11,300 nucleotides of DNA, from contig CALATR010000343.1 in assembly GCA_937891875.1 (NCBI GenBank), positions 1 to 11,300 of the forward strand, given 5' to 3'. The notes beneath the pieces are model-generated. The model was not told the DNA's origin. It made no database searches and saw only the letters and a program-made list of their open reading frames with translations. Of this stretch, positions 6,546 to 11,300 are shown piece by piece. Each line of letters begins with the position of its first letter. Within the stretch, counting starts at the first letter, position 1. Source of the DNA: an uncultured Pseudomonadota bacterium (lineage in GTDB: Bacteria > Myxococcota_A > UBA796 > GCA-2862545). Position numbers and translations under genes: made by a program.

Positions 6546-8284
6546 GGGCGCTCTGTGTCAGGGGCCGGGTGTTTCCTTCGAACGAGGAGCAGGAATCCGA
6601 GGGCGAGCCCCCAGCCCGCAGCGCCACCTGGACCGGGGCCGGTCGAGCAGCGGGTCGGCGCGGCGAGCGGATCCTCGTCAAGCCAGTATTCAACGAGGTT
6701 CTCGAGGCCATCGCCGTCCGGATCCAGATCCGCGTCCCGCCGGGTCGGGTCGAGCCCCCAGTCGCGCTCCCACGCGTCATCCATGCCGTCTCGGTCGGCA
6801 TCGTCGGGCAGGACCGTGTCCCAGATCACCCGGTCGCCGCTGACCAGGGCGAGCCCCATGCGCCGGGCGAAGTACGGCTCGTCCTCGTAGTACAGCCTGA
6901 CCCGGCCGGGATCGTTGGGGCACGGGGGATCGCCCTCGGCCCAGAGGTCCCAGGTATGGCCGCCGGGCAGTCCGCCGAAGAGGTAGCTGCCATCGGAGAG
7001 CACCCGGGTCTCCCGCCGCACGTCGGTGCCCCGCTCGCGCACCGTGACCAGCGCGTCGATGGCAGGCTCGCCGTCCGCGCCCAGCACGACGCCCTCGAAG
7101 GTGACGGCCGGCTGCACCGCCGCCTCGACGGTGGTCACGCCGCCCTCGGTCGTGGTCCAGGCGGTTGGCACCTCCTCGCCGCCGATGAGCTCGGCGGTGA
7201 TCCCCTGCTCGTCTCCGCGCACCCGCAGGTTCCAGGTGCCCGGCGGCAGGGTGTCGATCTCGAAGGTGCCGTCGGCCCGCGTGGTGTTGCCGATCCCCAG
7301 CGCGCCGGACTCGTGCACCAGCAGCACGCTGATCCCCCCGAGCTCGTCCACGCCGGTCAGGCGCCCCTGCACCACCGCCTCGATGGGGGCCACGAGGTCG
7401 AAATCCGTGACGTGAGTACCCTCATCCGGGACGTTCTGGCGGGGTCCCGGCAGCACATTGTCCGGCCAGTACGCACGCGCGTGCCCGTCCCCGTCGACCC
7501 AGGCGATGAGGTCCCCCGGCGGCAGTCCGGACAGGGCGTAGCGTCCCTCGGCGTCCGCGCGCACCGCGACCAGCTGGCCCTCGGAGTAGCCCGTGACCAC
7601 GGCGTTCGACAGCGGACCGCCCGGCCCGCTGACCTGCCCGGAGACCGAGATCCCAGGGAGAAGCGTGAACTCCCCCAGGTCGACCTGCTCGCCGGCCTCC
7701 CCCTCCGCGGTCATGCCGGACAGGGACGCGTACGCGCCGCCGAGCCACTGCACCGGCAGATCGTCGGCCTCGACCCGCAGGGCCCAGGCGTAGTCGGCGG
7801 GCAGGCCCACCACGGTGAAGCTGCCGTCGGACCGGGTGATCGCCCGCCGCGGCTGGATCCCCGCGCTGCCCAGCGCCGGGCGCGCCTCGATCTCCGCACC
7901 GACCAGGGGCTCCCCGTCGGGATCGCGCACCACGCCGGTGACGGACAGGCCGGGCAGCAGGGCCATGGCGGCGGCGTCCTCGGCATCGGACTCGGCCACA
8001 TCGAACACGGTGGCGTCGCAGTAGGTCTCGACCGCGCCCGGCAGCCAGTCCTCGACCAGGTCCACCTCGTTGCCCGGCACCACCCGCACCCGGATGCGGC
8101 CGGCGGGCACCTCCATGGTGTAGCGACCGTCCGGCCCCGTCGGCCCATCGACCCCGACCTGGCGCAGGGACAGGTCGTACCCGGCGACGTACACCCCCGC
8201 GGCCGGATCGCCGGATTCGTCCGTGATGACGCCCGAGATCGTCGCCCCGAGGGCCGAGCCGAGCAGGATCCACAGCGCGATCAC
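6542..8284 (-). CDS. Surface protein with five carboxypeptidase-regulatory-like repeats, TSP3-like segment and MYXO-CTERM-like tail
   Basis: 580 residues from GTG 8284. The start is set by GAGGAGG four bases upstream, a following signal peptide (MIALWILLGSALGA) and a GTGA overlap with the preceding stop; the frame remains open far upstream but only as a shadow of that gene. Five CarboxypepD_reg-like modules occupy roughly residues 14-70, 110-175, 212-275, 308-365 and 395-450, each with G-x-V followed by D-G-x-(Y/F) and a GLPxG or equivalent turn. Residues ~493-540 hold thrombospondin type 3/EF-like acidic loops (DADRDGMDD, DLDPDGDGLEN). The C-terminus is Cys546 in TRCSTGPGPGG, then a hydrophobic helix (GWGLALGFLLLV) and RRK, resembling a MYXO-CTERM signal handled by a myxosortase, with lipid attachment at the Cys. 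No enzyme domain is seen. It probably projects from the outer surface; the ligand is unknown. Confidence 0.9.
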   Translation of the reverse strand: MIALWILLGSALGATISGVITDESGDPAAGVYVAGYDLSLRQVGVDGPTGPDGRYTMEVPAGRIRVRVVPGNEVDLVEDWLPGAVETYCDATVFDVAESDAEDAAAMALLPGLSVTGVVRDPDGEPLVGAEIEARPALGSAGIQPRRAITRSDGSFTVVGLPADYAWALRVEADDLPVQWLGGAYASLSGMTAEGEAGEQVDLGEFTLLPGISVSGQVSGPGGPLSNAVVTGYSEGQLVAVRADAEGRYALSGLPPGDLIAWVDGDGHARAYWPDNVLPGPRQNVPDEGTHVTDFDLVAPIEAVVQGRLTGVDELGGISVLLVHESGALGIGNTTRADGTFEIDTLPPGTWNLRVRGDEQGITAELIGGEEVPTAWTTTEGGVTTVEAAVQPAVTFEGVVLGADGEPAIDALVTVRERGTDVRRETRVLSDGSYLFGGLPGGHTWDLWAEGDPPCPNDPGRVRLYYEDEPYFARRMGLALVSGDRVIWDTVLPDDADRDGMDDAWERDWGLDPTRRDADLDPDGDGLENLVEYWLDEDPLAAPTRCSTGPGPGGAAGWGLALGFLLLVRRKHPAPDTERP

Positions 8285-9486
8285 GACGCCTCCTCGGCCG
8301 GCTGACGGCGACGGCGGCGAGACTTGCGGGCCCGGGCGCGCAGATCGGCGAGGGCCTGCCCCAGGGCCTCCAGGTGGTGCCGGTCGTCGGCGACCTGGGC
8401 CACGTCCTCGGCAAACCAGCGCACCAGCACCTCCACGAGATCCGCGGCCCCGCGAGCGGCCTCGGCGGTGGGCTCGCCGTCCCCTCCGGTCAGGGCCAGG
8501 GCGCGGTGCTCCCGCACGGTGACCGCGCGGGCGTCGGTGGCGTCGAACAGGCGCACCTCGGGCAGCTCCACGCCGGCCCAGCGCAGACGCTCGACCAGCG
8601 CGGGGCCGGTGGCGCGGTGCTCGCGGGCGAACACGGGCCCCTCCGCGGTCACGGCGATGAGCGGCGAGCGAGCCGGTCCGTCGAGGTGCACCACGAAGAC
8701 CGGATCGACCAGGGTGTCGCGGTGCAGGTCGAGGAACGCGCGCACGCCCTGGCCGTCGTCCTGGCCCGCGCCGGTGAAGGCGATCCAGGTCTCGACGCCC
8801 TCGACGGGATCGATGGAGAAGCGGCGCATCAGCTCGAGGAGCACGGCCGGGCCGCCGGCGTCGTCGCGGCCCTCGGGCTGGGGGCGGCGGGCGGCGATGC
8901 GCAGGAGGATGGTGCCGGCGAGCATGCCGACGAGGCCGATGAACACCTCGGTGGTCGCGGGGCCGAAGGGGTCTCCCAGGGCGCGCACGAACAGGCCCCC
9001 GGTGACGAGCACGGCCGCCCAGAACATCAGCTGGAACGTGCGTTCTGCGAGGCGGAGCCCCGAGCGGCGGGGGCGATGGCTGCGGGGCACGTCGAGGTTG
9101 GTGGTGAGCACGATCGAGCCGGTGGGCTCGGGGCGCTGGTTGCGGGCGACCAGGTTGTAGCTGGGCGCCTTGAGCAGCAGCCGACGCAGCAGGGAGTACG
9201 TGCCGGTCGCCTCGCCGAGCAGGCTGGCGGTGACCAGCGCTGCAGGCGGCACGCACCAGCCGGGAAACCACACGCCCAGGATGCCGATCACGACCAGGAG
9301 CCCCGCGTGACCCAGCGCCACGCGCTCCAGTCCGGTGTACGCGACGAAGCCCTCCACGCGCACCAGCCAGCCGTCCGTGGGGACCCGCTGACGGATCGCA
9401 TGCAGCGCCGCGCGCTCGCCTTCCGTGCCGGAAAAGCGACCTCCGATGCCCTGCAGAGCCGCCATGTCCTCGGCGATGCGCTCCAC
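8281..9486 (-). CDS. Membrane-embedded M28-like peptidase homologue, probably inactive
   Basis: 401 residues from GTG 9486. A near-perfect AGGAGGTGA lies just upstream and fixes this start over an in-frame extension of the open frame. The N-terminus (IGGRFSGTEGERAALHAIRQRV) is typical of M28 aminopeptidase-type proteins. Hydrophobic segments occur at ~57-92 (one or two passes), ~152-170 and ~176-197, inserted into the peptidase fold. M28 landmarks are recognisable but damaged: the HxD metal motif reads NLD (N130-D132), the DDNxSG loop reads DDAGGP (~208-213), the catalytic EE pair falls on GAGQD (~239-243) without Glu, and HLDG (D269) keeps its Asp. The expected distal His is not obvious. The last residues are strongly basic (RKSRRRRRQ), a cytoplasmic tail. 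It heads a coupled three-gene operon. A binding or sensing role is inferred; an unusual active enzyme cannot be excluded. Confidence 0.85.
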   Translation of the reverse strand: MERIAEDMAALQGIGGRFSGTEGERAALHAIRQRVPTDGWLVRVEGFVAYTGLERVALGHAGLLVVIGILGVWFPGWCVPPAALVTASLLGEATGTYSLLRRLLLKAPSYNLVARNQRPEPTGSIVLTTNLDVPRSHRPRRSGLRLAERTFQLMFWAAVLVTGGLFVRALGDPFGPATTEVFIGLVGMLAGTILLRIAARRPQPEGRDDAGGPAVLLELMRRFSIDPVEGVETWIAFTGAGQDDGQGVRAFLDLHRDTLVDPVFVVHLDGPARSPLIAVTAEGPVFAREHRATGPALVERLRWAGVELPEVRLFDATDARAVTVREHRALALTGGDGEPTAEAARGAADLVEVLVRWFAEDVAQVADDRHHLEALGQALADLRARARKSRRRRRQPAEEAS

Positions 9487-9507
9487 GTCACCTCCTGCTC
9501 CGACGTT

Positions 9508-9526
9508 AGCGCGCACTGGTCGCGCT
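9508..9526. promoter_or_regulatory. Candidate operator: perfect 6-bp inverted repeat
   Basis: AGCGCG (9508-9513) and CGCGCT (9521-9526) form a perfect inverted repeat around a 7-bp centre (CACTGGT). It touches the possible -35 box of the plus-strand promoter, a usual place for a repressor. With only G/C-rich half-sites chance is a real alternative. Confidence 0.3.
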
Positions 9527-9554
9527 TGCTCGCTTGTCAGCCTCGCCGTACAGT
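9526..9554 (+). promoter_or_regulatory. Candidate sigma70-type promoter for the subtilase-like gene
   Basis: TTGCTC at 9526-9531, a 17-bp spacer and TACAGT at 9549-9554 (4 of 6 to TATAAT). The expected transcript start near 9561 would leave a very short leader that begins just before the GGAGG at 9564-9568. Confidence 0.35.
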
Positions 9555-9574
9555 GCCCCGGTCGGAGGCCAAGC

Positions 9575-10336
9575 ATGCGGTTCATGGGTCGCGAGTACAC
9601 GGGCAAGGGCATTGCCATTGCCGTAGTGGACTCGGGGATCGACAAGGACGACCCCCGCCTCGCCGGGGCGGAGGTCGAGGGGTGGAGCATCACCCTGGGT
9701 GCGACGGGACACGCGATGCTCTCCTCGGACTGTCACGACGAAAACGGCCACGGCACGGAGATCGCGGCGGCCATCCACGCGATCGCCCCGGACGCCAAGC
9801 TGCTCGCGGTCAAGATCATGGGCGCGCGCCTGCGCACCAGCGCGGAGCTCATGGCGGCGGGCATCGAGACCTCGTCGAAGAACAAGGCACGGGTCATCAA
9901 CCTGTCCCTTGGAACACCCAACATGGGCAAGGCGCTCCTGCTGCGCGACTGCTGCGCCAACGCGGTCGAGGCCGGCAACGTGGTCCTCGCCGCGGCCCAC
10001 CCCAAGGGGGAGCGCGCCTACCCGGCAGATCTGCCCGAGACCATCGGCATCGCCGCGCACCCGGACTGCCCGCTCGACAAGTTCTTCTTCTTCGACCCGC
10101 GCCGCTTCCCCCGCAAGGAGTGGGGCGTCTTGTCGGACAAGTTCCTGGCCCACGGCTACGCGATGGCGCCCGACGGCACCCAGGGCAAGTACCGGGGCAG
10201 CGGCATGGCGACCGCGTACATGTCCGGCGTGACCGCCTGCATCGCGGAGGCCCTGGCCGGGCGCGGCGCCATGGACGTCATCAAGGCGCTCAAGCGCCAG
10301 GCCCTCGTGCCGGTCCCGGAGATCGGCTACTCCTGA
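9575..10336 (+). CDS. Compact subtilisin-fold (S8-like) protein with altered catalytic residues
   Basis: 253 residues from ATG 9575. GGAGG at 9564-9568 with 6-bp spacing supports this start; the frame is open further upstream without coding character. There is no signal peptide or propeptide, so it is probably cytoplasmic and about the size of a bare S8 core. The Asp motif is intact (AVVDSGID, D19), as is the His motif (ENGHGTEIAAA, H59), and the VINLSLGTP strand is clear. However, the position of the oxyanion-hole Asn in AAGN reads AAAH (H142), and the canonical GTSMATP reads GSGMATA, putting Gly210 at the nucleophile position with Ser209 one residue earlier. Both changes together suggest loss of protease activity. 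The cysteine pair C126/C127 and Cys53 are also unusual for a subtilase. It is divergent from the M28-like gene. It may instead use the shifted Ser; this is unproven. Confidence 0.9.
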   Translation: MRFMGREYTGKGIAIAVVDSGIDKDDPRLAGAEVEGWSITLGATGHAMLSSDCHDENGHGTEIAAAIHAIAPDAKLLAVKIMGARLRTSAELMAAGIETSSKNKARVINLSLGTPNMGKALLLRDCCANAVEAGNVVLAAAHPKGERAYPADLPETIGIAAHPDCPLDKFFFFDPRRFPRKEWGVLSDKFLAHGYAMAPDGTQGKYRGSGMATAYMSGVTACIAEALAGRGAMDVIKALKRQALVPVPEIGYS

Positions 10337-10354
10337 TGGTCGGTCAGCCGGCCA
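10337..10354 (+). other. Small hairpin directly after the subtilase-like stop codon
   Basis: TGGTCGG (10337-10343) can pair with CCGGCCA (10348-10354), including one G-U pair, around the 4-nt loop TCAG. No T-run follows, so it is not a standard intrinsic terminator, but it may protect the mRNA end. Confidence 0.3.
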
Positions 10355-10397
10355 CCTCCCCGCAACGACCTCGACCGCGGCCCGCCCTCGGACGGGG

Positions 10398-11300
10398 ATG
10401 TCCCTCGAGGCCACGGTGCTGATCCTGCTCGCCGGCCTCGCTTTTGCCACCGAGCCCGACATGCTCGGCTTCGGCGGCAAGTCCATGGGGGCTGGTGGCG
10501 GCGGCGTGGCCATGGTGGAGGACGGCACCGCGGCCTGGCTCAACCCGGGCGGCCTGTCCCGGATCCGCCGGCCGACCATGGCCATCGGCGGACTCGTGGG
10601 CTTCGACCGGTTCAAGGACGTGCCGGACCTGTGGTGGGACACCAACCGCGACGGCACCGTGGACGAGCGCGACGAGCCCCTGGACTGGTCGACCGACGTC
10701 GAGAACATCTCGGGCTTCCAGCTGCACGTCGGCCGCAACGTGGGCGGAAAGTTCGGCTTTGGCCTGATGGCCTGGCTGCCGTCGAAGCGGCTCTACCGCC
10801 TGTCCACCATCGAGCCCGACCTGCCCACCTACGTCATGTACGAGAACCGCCCCCAGCGCTACGTGCTGTCGGCGGGCGTCGGCGGCGAGCTGGTCCGCGG
10901 CGTCAACGTGGGCTTCTCGGTCGACTCCCAGTCCCGGGCGGTCTTCAACCTCTACGGCACGCTCGATGCCACGGTCGCCGCGCCCGAGGACGACACCGCC
11001 AGCACCAGCGCCCTCATCACCGACGTCAACGTCGACGTGCACGATCTCGTGCTGGACCTGCGCTACTCGATGCTCCCGGTCGTCGGCGTGCAGCTCGAGG
11101 CCGGACGCTGGGTCGACGAGCTCGACGGGCTGGTCCTCGGCGCGTCCTACCGGCCAGGCCAGGCGGTCATCGTCAAGGCCGACCTCGACATCCAGGCCAA
11201 CGTCAGCGTCACCGACGTGGGCGATCTCGACCCCTTCGTGGTCGGCAGCATCGTGCAGGGCAAGGCCGCCCTGTACGACCCCTACATCCCCCCGCGCCTC
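10398..11300 (+). CDS. FadL/OmpP1-type outer-membrane transport protein (3' end outside window)
   Basis: 301 codons without a stop up to the right edge. A signal peptide (MSLEATVLILLAGLAFA) precedes a mature start at TEPD. The next segment is the FadL-family signature: LGFGGKSMGAGGGGVAMVED, then GTAAWLNPGGLS, matching the usual GxGxAGVAxxDDAxAxxxNPAGL pattern of long-chain fatty acid/aromatic hydrocarbon channels. After this, alternating strands typical of a beta-barrel follow (for example GKFGFGLMAWLP, YVLSAGVGGELVRGVNVGFSVD, LVLGASYRPGQ). Residues 81-92 form an EF-hand-like loop (DTNRDGTVDERD), unusual for this family. The ATG at 10398 has little Shine-Dalgarno; an in-frame GTG at 10416 with GAGG at 10407-10410 is an alternative that shortens the signal peptide by six residues. 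The gene starts 61 bp after the subtilase-like stop and could be cotranscribed with it. Substrate is unknown. Confidence 0.88.
   Translation, partial: MSLEATVLILLAGLAFATEPDMLGFGGKSMGAGGGGVAMVEDGTAAWLNPGGLSRIRRPTMAIGGLVGFDRFKDVPDLWWDTNRDGTVDERDEPLDWSTDVENISGFQLHVGRNVGGKFGFGLMAWLPSKRLYRLSTIEPDLPTYVMYENRPQRYVLSAGVGGELVRGVNVGFSVDSQSRAVFNLYGTLDATVAAPEDDTASTSALITDVNVDVHDLVLDLRYSMLPVVGVQLEAGRWVDELDGLVLGASYRPGQAVIVKADLDIQANVSVTDVGDLDPFVVGSIVQGKAALYDPYIPPRL

Larger units (their letters stand above)
9487..9574. promoter_or_regulatory. Shared divergent intergenic region
   Basis: 88 bp separate the two divergent GTG/ATG starts. It must hold promoters for both the minus-strand operon and the plus-strand subtilase-like gene, together with their ribosome sites. 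No clear promoter for the minus direction was found. Confidence 0.5.

Noticed and set aside
8285..9271. N-terminal extension of the repeat-protein frame upstream of GTG 8284
   Set aside because: The translation is Arg/Pro/Ala-rich noise overlapping the M28-like gene; signal peptide, Shine-Dalgarno site and GTGA overlap all point to 8284.
9425..9574. 50-residue upstream extension of the subtilase-like protein
   Set aside because: It would overlap the start and regulatory region of the divergent gene; the ATG at 9575 has a good GGAGG and the S8 fold starts directly after it.
8374..10422. Long plus-strand frame (682 codons) crossing both divergent genes
   Set aside because: It runs antisense to one gene and out of frame with another, with His/Gly/Ala-rich composition and no domain.
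1..11300. tRNA, rRNA or known riboswitch genes
   Set aside because: No cloverleaf, conserved rRNA stretch or recognisable aptamer motif was noticed in the few intergenic regions, all but one of which are shorter than 90 bp.

Overview
The window is very GC-rich (roughly 70%), and the reading frames are typical of a large-genome, predatory or social deltaproteobacterium, most likely Myxococcota. The grounds are inferential: a C-terminal Cys + transmembrane + Arg/Lys tail that resembles MYXO-CTERM sorting signals, an unusually high share of exported lipoproteins and surface proteins, Ig-like and carboxypeptidase-regulatory repeats, and frequent GTG starts. No rRNA, tRNA, CRISPR array, IS element or phage gene was seen.

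Layout. (1) 1-513, plus strand: C-terminal end of a secreted protein built from Ig-like repeats. (2) 592-1986, plus: a cytoplasmic-looking protein with a helical N-terminus and a C-terminal DUF2325-like domain. (3) 1987-2410: a gene-free stretch with a 90-bp imperfect inverted repeat carrying three 7-bp tandem units per arm, a strong nested hairpin and a 52-bp-period tandem duplication. (4) 2411-5731, plus: a 1106-residue exported protein joining a TolB/PD40-type beta-propeller to an imidazolonepropionase-like amidohydrolase. (5) 9486 down to 5739, minus: three genes joined by 4-bp GTGA/ATGA overlaps. They encode a membrane protein with a degenerate M28 peptidase fold, a surface protein with five carboxypeptidase-regulatory-like repeats, a TSP3-like calcium-binding segment and a MYXO-CTERM-like tail, and a lipoprotein with an ASH/choice-of-anchor-D domain. 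(6) 9575-10336, plus, divergent from that operon: a compact subtilisin-fold protein that keeps Asp and His but has Gly at the nucleophile position and His at the oxyanion-hole position. (7) 10398 to the right edge, plus: N-terminal 301 codons of a FadL/OmpP1-type outer-membrane protein.

The most interesting part is the block 5739-10336. Two protease-fold proteins that both look catalytically dead (M28-like and S8-like) sit head to head across an 88-bp intergenic region with a perfect 6-bp inverted repeat. The M28-like gene is translationally coupled to two envelope-anchored proteins. A shared non-proteolytic role such as binding, scaffolding or sensing is an inference from sequence only. The other notable signal is the inverted-repeat element at 1997-2335, which looks like a dispersed genomic repeat rather than ordinary intergenic DNA.
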